From Prunella strophiata (lineage: Eukaryota > Chordata > Aves > Passeriformes > Prunellidae), in contig JAZBQD010000027.1 in NCBI GenBank assembly GCA_036583965.1, positions 6,983,187-7,047,186 on the forward strand: DNA of 64,000 bases, in the 5' to 3' direction. The translations under genes were made by a program, and so were the position numbers. Positions 48,350-58,829 of this stretch are shown here, piece by piece. The notes under the pieces are model-generated. The model was given only the letters and a program-made list of their open reading frames with translations. It was not told the origin of the DNA and made no database searches. The stretch's first letter is position 1. Each line of letters opens with the position of its first letter.

Positions 48350-50300
48350 AATATTTTTAGAAATCTCCACCCTAAAAGAAAGTTTTATCTGACCAGACTA
48401 CCAACTTAGGAAGTATGTTTTCAAAATATGATAATATTTTTTACATTTCAAGTTTATTGAAACTGTTTCCTGGAGGAAAAAAAAAATTTAGCCATTTTTT
48501 GTAACTTCACTCCAAACCAATCAGTTTGTTTTCAGTGCATGAAAGTCAGAGGAAACACTGAGGGAAGGATTTGAGATGTCCATTATTGAGCTGTGTTAGG
48601 GTCCTGTTAAAGTCTCATTTGATATGGAGAATCCATCTTCTATGCAGGTTAGGGATTGTGAAGCAGTAGTTTATTTATTTATTTTTTTTTTTAACAGATG
48701 TACTGATAAAATTAGTGTATGAGGGAAAAAACCCAAATATTAAGCATTGGAGTTGTGATTTGGGGTCAGAAATTTGCCAGTGTCCCACCCAGGTACCCCT
48801 CTTGGATGAATAAGTGATGCCAACTCTTTCTTCAGAATCTCTCTTGCAGCACCACCACCAGAGCAGCCCTAGGGATGTGCTCTTTGTGCCTTCTCCCCTA
48901 GCTGGAATCATAAAAATGTTTCAAACCATTAAGTGGACTAATTTAGTCATGTGAAATACAGAATTCCTGTGGAAGGCCCTGACTCCTCACTGCTGTCCCA
49001 GGGCAAAGGCTGGAAGCAGCCACCCCTTAGTTCAAATGTAACGATATCACTTCTCTTTTGACATTACCTCCAATCTCCACATTCTCTTTAGACTTATTTG
49101 AAAGTATTTTCAGCACAAGCACCACGTGTATGTCCAGTGCCAGCTATTATTAGGAATCTATTCTAATGACCATCACATCAATAAATAATGGCTTTCTTTA
49201 GTCACAGTCCTAAGATCTGAGTGTGACAGTTCTGCTTACTAGATCCTGGGAAGTGAGCTGCCCTCTCAGTGTTTAAGGGGAGTCCCAACCCTCTGATTTA
49301 TTATATTTTGGCTGCCAGAGGCAGCCCTGAGGGCAACATCACCTCCCCAGACAGATCATATCTAGCTGTAATCTCAGGCTTTAGCCCAAGATTGGGGTGT
49401 TGGTACAGCTACAAGTGCAGTTGCTTCTTCTGAAGAAGTGATGCTAAATAGATGAAAGAAGGACTACAGAGACAGGTTTTCTGTGGGCAGGTTGCAAAAT
49501 GACAGAATCATTGACAGAATGTGCCAAAGGTATTATTTTCTTCATTTAGAAAAAAAAAAAAAAAAGAGGAAAAAAAATCAGCCCAATGCTATCTTCAAAA
49601 AGAAGTACAGAGATTAAAGGAGAAAGAATCAGTGTTTCCATTTTGCCATTACAGAGACATATGCAACAAATTGTTTTGTCAGGAAGCAGATATTATGTTT
49701 TGTGTGTTGTTACAGGTGTCTATGTGTTAGAGGAAAATTGTGTGGCTCTTTCATACTCAAAGCAGGAATATAATCATGGACTAACAGTCATATTTCTACA
49801 CTCTGAAAACTTACTAAAAATCTCTGCTTTATGAATATTTTTAGACTGGATGAAATTGTAATATAATTATTGAATTGTCTCTTTGCAGCTATTTATAATA
49901 TTCTGTCTTTCAGCCTGAAAAATCCATTTTTTGAAGGGATTTAGGTCTTCAGGGATGTCAGCTGTGACTGGAGCTTAGAGAGATATCTATCTGTTTTTAA
50001 TTGCTCTACTCCTAGACTTGCATATATGAGTATTGTGGGACAGGACACTGAGTTATTCCTTTCCATAAGTAAGAAGTGCAAGAAATTTACATATTTCTGG
50101 TTTTGTTTTCCCCAAGAATAGACAAAAATTAAGATTTCCACAAAATCAGATTTCCACAGCACAGAAGAGAGACAGGAGGAAAGATGCAGCACTAAACATG
50201 ATGCTTGGTAGCAGTATTTGTCATTAGTTCCTACTGAGTGTGCTTAGTGCTTTAATAGTAATTAGTACTGTTTTTGTCATAAGGCTGATGAGTTTTGTAT
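48350..50300. other. Non-coding sequence
   Basis: No gene is supported. It holds an A-rich tract at 49550-49577, a short T run at about 48681-48692, and a GC-richer patch at 49220-49400 of unknown origin. Confidence 0.57.
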
Positions 50301-50309
50301 TAAGAAATT

Positions 50310-50450
50310 GCTTTTCATCCAGCATTTCATAGTACTTTACAGAGTTGGGAAATATAGTTTCTTTCCACAGATGTTGTTTTTAAAGCCTGGGGGTTCTGTT
50401 CACTCCAAGTTGCACAGAAAATGGATAGTAAATTAGGAGGAGTGCCACTT
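50310..50450 (-). repeat. MIR-type core-SINE relic, minus strand
   Basis: In plus-strand order, CATTTCATAGTACTTTACAG, TTTCTTTCCACAGATG, CACTCCAAGTTGCACAGAAA, and AGTAAATTAGGAGGAGTGCC resemble the complement of an amniote core-SINE (AGCGCTTTACAAA, CCATTTTACAGATG, CCAAGGTCACACAG, AGTGGCAGAG). The match is patchy, and the middle part is replaced by T-rich sequence. The family assignment is tentative. Confidence 0.4.
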
Positions 50451-50454
50451 GATT

Positions 50455-50925
50455 GCTGCTTATCTACTCTTCTTACAAGAGAGATACTTTAAAAAAATAT
50501 AATTTTGTGTACAGTAACATACAATAACCTACTTTTAAGGCATACTGTAACTTCAAAGCATGCACAAGCTGATGAGAGAGCTTAAAAAGCATTTACATCT
50601 TGCTTTTTTGGGTGGCTTTGCTGTGCATTTCCAGGAAAGTCTTGTCTTTTTGTGCTCAGAGAGGGCTTTAGGGCACAATGTTATGAAAGTTTTTCCTGAT
50701 TAAAATAGTCCTGCCTACTGTTATAGTAACCTATGAAATAAAATGTGTTCCAATTGAATGTCTTCAACTACAGAGTGCATTCCTTGGTTGCTTTTTTCAG
50801 TTTTCATCTATATGTTCAGTGGTGTTTAAAAACAAAGAGGTTACATTTATGGCACTCTGTAAGGCATGAAAATCTCTCCTAAGAGGGAAGACAGTTCTGT
50901 AATGAACAGCATAACTCCCAAATGC
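50455..50925. other. Non-coding sequence, nothing specific
   Basis: Nothing recognisable is seen in this AT-rich interval. Confidence 0.58.
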
Positions 50926-50929
50926 TTAA

Positions 50930-51130
50930 AATATTCCTGTGTTTAATGTCTGATCTGACGTGCGTGTGTAAAATTAATAATTGCTTGAATTTTGAACAAT
51001 GAAAATACAGGGGAAATTACAACATAACAAAGGCAAACGATGCAAGTGAAAGTATCAGCTGGAAGAATAATAGCTTTATTTGACAGTGTTTTGACATCAT
51101 TGATGTACTGTTGTCACTGGAGACTTTCCT
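50930..51130. promoter_or_regulatory. Candidate conserved regulatory element
   Basis: The block holds TGATCTGACGTGCGTGTG (about 50951) with two CpGs, TAAAATTAATAATTGC (50969), GGCAAACGATGCAAG (about 51032), and TGACATCATTGATG (about 51091). It has no repeat signature. TGACGTG is close to a CRE/ATF-type half-site. It is short and the call is based on composition only. Confidence 0.3.
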
Positions 51131-51134
51131 TTCT

Positions 51135-51975
51135 GTGTTTGTGATATACTATTTCAATCCATATTATCCCAATAGAATCACAAACATTGAAAAGATCTGA
51201 TGTGTGATAGTCTCTTACTAATATGTGAGTTGACATGTTGATTGTTCTTTCATATCTGGGGCTTGTGAGAATTCTGTTTAAAAACAATTCACCAATACTA
51301 ATAAAAGATGCACAGTTGACAAAGGGGATACAGGTGTTTTGAAAGTGATTAGCATGTAAAAAAGCAAAGTGCCTTCTCTACTCCATTTTGTGGAAAGTAA
51401 AAAGTAAAAGTAAACCAAGTACATGATTAATGGTATCTACAGCAGTTCCTGTGTTAAGGACAACTTTATTATCCTCATTGAATAAACCAATAATGCAAAT
51501 CTGGATGCAAGAGACCTCTTGAAATCTAAAACTTTAAGATTGGGAAAGGCACTTAATGGTTATAATTATTCCTAATTTTTATACAGCTCTATCATTGGGT
51601 GTTTTTGTCCCTCATGGGCTGACACTCATCAGAACAAGCAGTCTGGGGGAAAAGAGAAACACAAAAGCAGTGGGAAAATATATCTTAAGAAAATGTGAAA
51701 AAATGAACACTTACTGCAGCTCTCAGCCAAATGGACTGACCTGTCCAGGAGATGTCTGTGCAAGCCCACAGGTTCAGCCTGGCAGTGTTTGAGGGGCTAG
51801 AGCTCAGGTGTGCTCACAAGAGAGGAAGGAATCCTCCTCTACTGTTCTGCTGTGCCACTTCCATTTTGCTCTCCCTTGTTGCTTGTGTGAAGCACAATTT
51901 CCCCATCCCAGCAGGCAGACTGGGGGATGTGTAACAGCTGTATTGGGCTCCATAAGATTTCTCTAATCATAGTCA
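51135..51975. other. Non-coding sequence, nothing specific
   Basis: No gene or repeat is recognised. Short frames at 51556-51792 and 51752-51934 overlap and look compositional. Confidence 0.55.
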
Positions 51976-51979
51976 GTAA

Positions 51980-52168
51980 ATTTGTGTGTTCAGACCTGGG
52001 TACAGTGATGTGGAGGAGGTCCTTGGAGAAACATGGGATGAACAGAACTTCCAAGACCAGGTCTGCTTCCACTCAGGTGCCACTTATGACAGCAGTGAGA
52101 AGGAGTTATTGGTGGAAGAATTTGGTGTAGCACAGCCACCTGAAGACAGCCTATTATTCTTTTGCTAA
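51980..52168 (+). other. Unassigned 61-codon open frame with coding-like composition
   Basis: The frame opens after a TAA at 51977 and ends at TAA 52166-52168, with no ATG near its start. Its translation is acidic and balanced (for example GYSDVEEVLGETWDEQNF and ELLVEEFGVAQPPEDS), unlike most frames here, which are rich in F, L, S, C or K. The plus strand has TTTGTGTGTTCAG at 51981-51993, which could serve as a weak splice acceptor, so a terminal exon is conceivable. I recognise no family, and a run of about 60 codons can occur by chance. I list it as the least noise-like reading frame in the window and do not assert a gene. Confidence 0.15.
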
Positions 52169-52679
52169 TCTGTCCTGCTGTCACCTGTAATCTCATCTCA
52201 GGAGCACCAAAGTGCTGTGATGTGATAAAGCAGGAAGGAAAGATGAAGTGTTCTTTCTTTCCCACAAAGCCTGGTGAGTAAGGACTCTTCAGGTTTTTAT
52301 ACAACATCGGTTGAATGTGAGAAAACACGGGTTTGAGTTTGAGAAGAACACACTGATAGGAATTTCCATATGCAGTGATAACATTTTCAGGATTTTCTTT
52401 CATGCAATGGATGTGTATGTCTAGGTCATAAAGAAAGTCTTCTTAAAGCTGCTCTGTCTTGGGCTTCACTTTTTGATACTTTTGTTCATCCCTGGCAAAA
52501 GCTGCTTCATTGTCTTCCTAGTATGAATTAGAGGTATCAGTGTATCTACGTGAAGATGAACAAGATGATTTGGTTTGCTCTCTACATATTGTCTCTGGAA
52601 AATGGGCTCCATTTCTTCATTTAGTTCACTAGTTACTATGTTTCTGGTAAATATTTCAATCCTAGGCATAAAGCAGCAG

Positions 52680-52950
52680 ATGGGAATAAAAATTGTGGGT
52701 GCCAGGATGTGTGGGAGAGGAAAGGACTGTTAAATTATGAAAGGGAATGCAGTATTCAAAGAGAATAGTCTTTGTGGGAAAAGAGGTGGACTGGACAAAG
52801 TCAAGGGCAGGGCTTAGAATGCATAGTGAGAGTGAAAAAGATAAAAGAAGTGTGAAGAAAGAGGGAACAGATTCCAAAAGCCATTTATATAAAGTTCTGT
52901 GTGATGCTGTGGAGGAAAGAGGAAGCGGAGCACAGACGAGAAAGCAAACA
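52680..52950 (+). repeat. Purine-rich stretch
   Basis: The plus strand is strongly enriched in A and G (GGGAAAAGAGGTGGA, AAAAGATAAAAGAAG, GAAGAAAGAGGGAAC) for most of about 270 bases. It is not a pure mirror repeat, and no retroviral context is visible. Confidence 0.5.
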
Positions 52951-52954
52951 GTGG

Positions 52955-54300
52955 GTGGAGAGCTGTGCTAATGCTCCTGATCTGCTTCTGGTGTCCTTGG
53001 CTGTTCTCAGTGAGTTTGGATCTCTCCACTCCTCCATGGAGCTGTGCACACTGTGTTTCCTTCAGTCTGAGCCTCACAGATTAGGATGGGTTAGGTGATT
53101 AACCCAGCACTCATAGTAACACAGGTTTCTACAACTTCACTTCTCAGATGGTCAGAAATAGTCAGCAAATTCTCAGTCTAAATTTAATCATGGCTGTTCT
53201 CCTATTCTTGCTTGGGGTAGTCTTTACTATAAATGCCTTTTTTCCTTCTCTAAATGACGGTTTCCCTGATCTATTTTATATGTACAGGTTTTAATTCTGC
53301 CTTTTTCTGGTTTAAGCAACCCCCAGTGGACCCTGAGTGGAGGAGGTTGTGCTCAGCCCCACCCTGGGGGCTGTGGTGCCCCACAATCTTGTGGCTGCCC
53401 CACAAGAGCTCCCTGATGTCCAGCAGTGTGTGCTCACTGCAGCACCCACCCAATCCACTGCCTTTCCATGGCTTGTCCCTTGGTAAAACTCTTCCTCTTG
53501 ACAGTTCCTGACATCCTCTATATAATGGGAATAAAACAGCAGCTGACAGTTTGCAGCATTATAAATAAATACCTCACACTGTGAGTGATACACAAATGTT
53601 GTATTCCTTTCAATTGTAGAAGATGAGGCTTTTACAGCATGTTACCACTGGCATTTTTGCCTGTAACAAGGGGCTTAGACTGCAGGCTAGGGAATGTTAA
53701 ATAAATTTCTCAAGCTCTAATGCCATCTACTTTTTTAAACAATGTTGAATTGGAACTGGTGACCTTGTCATTGCAGAAATAGAAAATTTTGTTTTACTGT
53801 TTCCTCTAGCTGTATTAGCAAAAAGTATAGTTGTGAAAATGGGCAAAAAAATGCACCCATGTTAAAGACATGGTTTTATGCCCAGTCTAATGAAGATACC
53901 TCCAGCAATCAGGAGCCACTTAAGTGACAATAAACAGTAATATGCCTTTCTGCTCATTCACATCAGTGAAGTTATGTCATATTAAAGAAGTAACAAGTAG
54001 AACTACCTATGCAGAATAATTCTAGTTTGCAATCCCAAAATTTTCCTCTGCCTTTTTTTTTAATGACAACCTCTTATTCTTCTGAGTATTATTGCAAGCT
54101 GCTTTAAGCACCCTATCATTAATCCTGAAATATGTATATATCTTCCTGCATTGTTAGTCAGATGAATGTGCTGTAGCTCTTATGATCACCTGAAGAAAAT
54201 TACAACTCTGTGAGAAATATTTATATTGTAAATTTTCAAAATATTACCTGATCTCAAGTCCAAATATATAATTGCCTTCTATTACAGGTAGAAAGGATGT
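52955..54300. other. Non-coding sequence
   Basis: No gene or known repeat is seen. A GC-richer patch (53310-53500) has open frames on both strands without domain features. Confidence 0.55.
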
Positions 54301-54303
54301 GAT

Positions 54304-54972
54304 TTAAAAAGAAAAGTACTTCCAGGAACTGGCAAGCAAATGGTGTCGAAATTCCACATAATTTATGTGATCTTTTAAATCCTTCAAGCCATCAGATGGC
54401 TGAAGTCTGGTAGATACCTGAGATTTTGCCACTTGAGTTCTTTCTGTATCTTCAGTCCATTGCCTGCCAGAGCTGCCAAAGTCATTCCTGGCCACCCTAA
54501 GCACAGCCCATACTCTGGAGATCAGTGCTCAGCCCCTGATTCTTTAATTTAATTGGTAATGGAGGGTGTCTCTCCTCTGGCCTCTTGCCTAGAGTGATGC
54601 TAGAGGAAGGAGTGTCCTTTCCACACTGCTGGTGTTTGGGGTCTGCTCTTGTTCCTGAGCTCCCCTGGTTGCACTGGCCTCCCCAAGGGTTGTCTCCCTG
54701 CGGGGAATTGCTAAAGGCCTTTTCCAAGACTGTTTTAGGGAATTGTTTCTTGCACCTGAAGTTCATGTCCCTGCTCCACAGCTGTGACAAGCTTTGTCAC
54801 AGGGCCAAAACCTCTTGGTGGTCCCACACATTGATTGCCTTTTAAATTCCAGGCAAGCTTTTCTAGGTGTCTTCCAGCAACCAGACATCACAACAAGAAC
54901 TTCTGGGCAGTGGCTGCATCTGGCAGTGCTTTGTTTGTAGCTGCTGAACTGAACTAGAAAAGACCATTGCAA
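54304..54972 (-). other. Unassigned run of overlapping minus-strand frames
   Basis: Reading the minus strand, three open frames follow one another with small overlaps: 54972-54763, 54790-54497 and 54504-54304, of 69, 97 and 66 codons. The first and third are in one frame and the middle is shifted. Composition is fairly polar (runs such as KRPEERHPP and RQWTEDTERTQVAKSQ), and the DNA is GC-richer than the flanks. This pattern would fit a decayed coding sequence or mobile element with two frameshifts. It would equally fit a stop-poor GC-rich patch. No domain is recognised; the few cysteines do not form a clear zinc-finger spacing. Confidence 0.15.
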
Positions 54973-54974
54973 TT

Positions 54975-55330
54975 GTACTCTGTACTCTCCAAAAATCTTT
55001 TATCCATGGACAGATGGTAAAATTGTTCTGTTGCTCTCTTGTAAACTGCCCTTAATCTTTTCTGTAAATGATAAATAAAACTTTTATCTGAAAATTTTCT
55101 TTTGTACTTGAAAATGTTCCTAAACTTGTAACCACCAATTAAGTAAGTAAATGCTCTGATATTAGCCTACAATGTATTAGAAGATGTAGTGATGACATTT
55201 TTACTAATTTGATAAAGAAAACTTAATGGAAAAAAAAAAGTTTTAGCTTTTCTGTGACGTAATAGATCTGTTCAACTCTAGCAGGTTTTTTTATACCTTT
55301 TATTGAGACAAATCCTGAAATCCTTGTTCT
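54975..55330. other. Non-coding AT-rich sequence
   Basis: Nothing recognisable apart from a short A run at about 55231. Confidence 0.58.
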
Positions 55331-55334
55331 TTCC

Positions 55335-55440
55335 TTCCTTAGGACAATCTCCTTTTAACTTCAGTGAGATAATGAGGCTTATGCTGCTTTGTAAAGTACT
55401 TTGAGATCTGTGGTGAACAAGATTTAAATATTATTGAAAG
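55335..55440 (+). repeat. Core-SINE or L3-type 3' tail relic
   Basis: TTTGTAAAGTACTTTGAGAT followed by CTGTGGTGAA and TTTAAATATTATTG reproduces the 3' tail common to old amniote L3/CR1-like LINEs and their SINEs (TTTGTAAAGCGCTTTGAGATCC, TGGATGAA, TATATAAATATTATT). The preceding GACAATCTCCTTTT...TGAGATAATGAGG is loosely like a MIR-type core. It is a fossil without coding potential, and the family is uncertain. Confidence 0.5.
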
Positions 55441-55444
55441 GGAA

Positions 55445-55925
55445 ATTTGATTGAGTTCAAATTAAGTAAGGAATTTCAGGATTCAGTTTATGGAGATTGC
55501 TCTTTTCTTTTTTACCACATGGTTCTTTATGCATTCATAACTTCAGACTTTGGTTGCAGTAGTGAAGTGCTCTGCCTTGTAGGAGGGTGTAGGAGGGACA
55601 CTTGTGGCTGGCCTTGGAGCAGGGCTATCTTCCTGCTCTTGCACCCAATCTGGCACTTCATGGATACATTTGCCAGCAGAATTACTTGTTTAAATAATTT
55701 ACTTTGACATGTGGCTGCAGCATTACAAGGAAAATACAGATTCTTTATTTCAGCTTAAGTAAAACCTGCCTCACACCAGAGTTTGTTCTATTAGCTGGGG
55801 CTAGCAGGGTCAGAACTTTAATGTGGGAGACCAATAAGGTAGATTACAAGTAATTTTAGTTTCTGAACTTGGTGAAATTAATGAAACATGAATAATGTTG
55901 CTTATATAAATGAAATTTCACGAAG
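55445..55925. other. Non-coding sequence, nothing specific
   Basis: Nothing recognisable is seen. A short direct repeat (TAGGAGGGTG then TAGGAGGGAC) occurs at about 55580-55600. Confidence 0.57.
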
Positions 55926-55929
55926 ATAC

Positions 55930-56350
55930 AGGCATGTGTTTTGAGAGAAAATGATAAATGAAGCGGAAGTAAAGATGGAAAAAGTGTAATCATATCAGTC
56001 TCCTGTTGACTTTTATTGAATTAGTCATATCCGCTACTTAAGTGTTTTGTAATCTACTAAAAATGCTTTTATAGTGTAGAAATTTCATTTTATGAGTTTC
56101 ACATAATGCAATCAAAACATTCAGACTAACATCTAAGATGGTAAGAAATTCCATCCACATATTGTTTTGCAATTCTTTTTTGATGAAAGGTAATGCCTCT
56201 AATGTTATACGGAAAGTATCTTGACAGGAAATGCAAGAGTTATGTAACAGCACAGAATTCATTGTTTGCCGGTGTTCTGGGATGAGAAAATAAACTTGTG
56301 AAAGAAATTCTAAGTTTAATCTAGCATTGGAATGTACCTTGACACCAAGA
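55930..56350. promoter_or_regulatory. Candidate conserved regulatory element
   Basis: Four CpGs are retained in AT-rich sequence (GAAGCGGAAG about 55961, ATCCGCTAC about 56030, TATACGGAAAG about 56209, TTGCCGGTG about 56268), and one more lies just left of it. ETS-like GCGGAAGT and its near-inverse ATCCGC flank TAAT-containing sequence (GTGTAATCATATC, GAATTAGTCATATC). No repeat signature is visible. The 108-codon minus-strand frame across it is not domain-like. Function is inferred from texture only. Confidence 0.35.
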
Positions 56351-56354
56351 GGAT

Positions 56355-57945
56355 CTACTGCCATGTCCTTTGAAGCTCATGGAAATCCTGTTGACTTAAA
56401 GTAAAATCTGCTCGATACTGAAACAAATTCTGTGAGCTTTTCATGCTTCTCAATACAAAAAGAAAGAGGGAACTGGAGGAGCAAGGCTGCCCAGATCTGG
56501 ATCATACACTACAGAAATGCTGATAGTGCCAGTTATTTGGGAGAGGAGGAGCACTGTGGGTGTGAGGTCTGAGTGCAGAAGCCAAAGAGCTCTGCTGTAA
56601 CTTGGGAGGCAAAGGGTGCACAGGTAACCCAGTAATGTGGGGACTTCTCTCCAAACCCCATTTTCTCTCACACTTGGTGAGGGATATCCTCCTGTAGGCT
56701 AAGTCAATAGAATTTATTTCATGTCTCCTGCCATGCTGGTACTGCACTGTCAGCTCATTATTTTATGGCCATATCAGACTGAATGAGGGGGACTCACTGA
56801 AAAGGAAAAAATTTTAATTCACTTGAAAATGGTTGTCTTCTGTGTTTCCCAAATGTAAAAATAGTTAAATTTAATAAGTGATGAGACTAGATTTCATTGG
56901 GTTACACAGACCCAAGCTGGAGAGCACTTGAAAATCAATTTGCATCTGCCCACCTGTTGGTAGAAGCCTTCCATTCTCTTCCTTCCTCCCTAGCACAGCT
57001 CTTTTGGGGAGTGGTGGTCTGAAGACTTGGGCTTTGAGGTACAATAATTCTTGCAAATGAATATTTGAAAATTTCCAGGCACTTAATGTGTCTGAACATT
57101 TCAAGCTGCTTCTTTGCAATATTTGTGGAGGCTGCAGCTCGAAACTATGCTGGATTCCTACATGCTCATTTGCCAGAATTTGGTCAAGGATTGCTGCAAA
57201 GCCTGAATTGCAGACAGGCAAATTATATAAGACACTTTATTTCTGTCTGTCACTGTATCCATCACAACCACAGTTGACTGGGTCAGAATTCCTCCTCTAG
57301 GCACTGACAGAGGAGGCTGCTGGGTTTGGCTGCTACAGCAGATCTCTGTGGACTGACTTCCTAAACCATCACATCCCAGTTGTGGCTTCCATGTAGGGAA
57401 AAACATCTGGTTTCCTAAAATGTTCTGGGCCCAGTAGCTGTGTAATGACTCTTTGGAGGTCAGAGACAAGTATCAAAGAGATCTTTCCTCTTGTTTTTGT
57501 GCTGTTGTGGTTTGGGTGTGTGTTTTTTTTTTTTTTTTTAATATCTGCTTTGAATGAAGAAAAGGTGCGAGGTGTCATTATTTAATGAAAAAAAAAAAAG
57601 AGGAACTTGTTAGTGTTATCAAAACCCAACATTTTTAAAAGGGTAAAATATGATTTCTTGGGGTAAATATCACCTCTTTTAGGTTTGCAGGGTTTGGTGA
57701 CAGTGGGAACTTTGCATGGTGGTACTTAAAATTTCTCTGTGCATGACTTGAGCCACTTGAGAGCAAAATAGGAAACAGATCATCTGTAACAGATAAAATT
57801 AGAATGATCCTCCATCTTTTTGTGAGGAAGACCAGAAGCAAAGATATTGTTCCAGAACTAAGGCTAATATAACTTCTTGAGGGTTGTTCTACATTTTATT
57901 CCAAAGTAATGCTTCCCCCTATCTTTAATTAATATCTATTTAAAC
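56355..57945. other. Non-coding sequence
   Basis: No gene is supported. A 17-nt T run (57523-57539) and a short A run (57588-57599) lie about 50 bases apart. Frames up to 116 codons overlap on both strands and show no domain. Confidence 0.55.
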
Positions 57946-58040
57946 ACTATATTTAAATATTTAAATACTGTATTTAAATGTAATAATTAAGATATTTGAA
58001 TAAATTGAAATCCAAGTATTTAATGTACTTAAATAATACC
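57930..58040. repeat. AT-rich low-complexity tract
   Basis: TTTAAA-type words recur about every 10 to 15 bases (ATTTAAATATTTAAATACTG and similar). The centre, 57950-57967, is an 18-bp perfect palindrome made only of A and T. Slippage is the likely origin. Confidence 0.75.
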
Positions 58041-58044
58041 TTTA

Positions 58045-58800
58045 TTTGCTGAAAGCAGGTTTTATCTCAAATTTTAGGGAATCTATTGAGCCCACAAGAA
58101 ACTAATTTCTTATTTCTCAAAGTCTTCCCTCTGGAATGAATGCAAATAGGAAGACATCTTGAAATGAGAAAAGGTTTACCTTTGTGTACCCAAAGCAATG
58201 GGTATTTTATGCTCAAATGGAATTTTTTCATCAACAAAGCAGGGAGCTGAGTGTACCCATGAGCACTTAAACTTTTGAATAGAGTTTAAGAAACCAGCTG
58301 CTGTGTTGAATTCCTGGAGTGCAAAGTTTTAACATGTCAACACACACCAGCTAAGCACATCTTTAAAAGTTTTGTTTAGTTTTTCAGCTGATGAGGTTTG
58401 GTACAGTTGTAGTGCTAATATACAGAGATTCCATATGTAAAACCACATAAACTTATTCCAGGACTTGTTCAAACTAGTAAGAGTCTTTCCACTGACTTGG
58501 ATGGACACTGGATTGAGCACAGAATGGATATTTTTGTTTAAATAAACAAGAAACATATGGCAGACAGCTGATTCTCTTTCTGTTGTTTGTTCAGTTAACA
58601 GCTTCTTGAGAATCACTGCATTTGTTATTAGTATATAGATTAGGGATGAGATTAAATGGTCTTCAAATTGCCCACCCAAGTTTGTTCAATTCTTGGAGGC
58701 AAACTGAGTAAATTAAACCCTGAGATTGGTGACCAAGATATCTTAATTCAGAATATTTGTCCTTCCACATCTAAGCTGCTTTCCAGAGGCTGGGGCTGTT
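58045..58800. other. Non-coding sequence, nothing specific
   Basis: No gene or repeat is recognised. Confidence 0.57.
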
Positions 58801-58803
58801 TTT

Positions 58804-58825
58804 CCCCCCCCCCCCCCCCCCCCCC
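58804..58825 (+). repeat. Poly-C run (22 nt)
   Basis: Twenty-two uninterrupted C residues lie between GGGCTGTTT and AGTTACCAG. The complementary poly-G could fold as a quadruplex and the C strand as an i-motif. Long C runs are rarer than A/T runs and are prone to sequencing-length error. Confidence 0.92.
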
Positions 58826-58829
58826 AGTT

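Noticed and set aside
57950..57967. 18-bp AT palindrome as a special site
   Set aside because: It lies in TTTAAA-type low-complexity sequence, where such palindromes arise readily.
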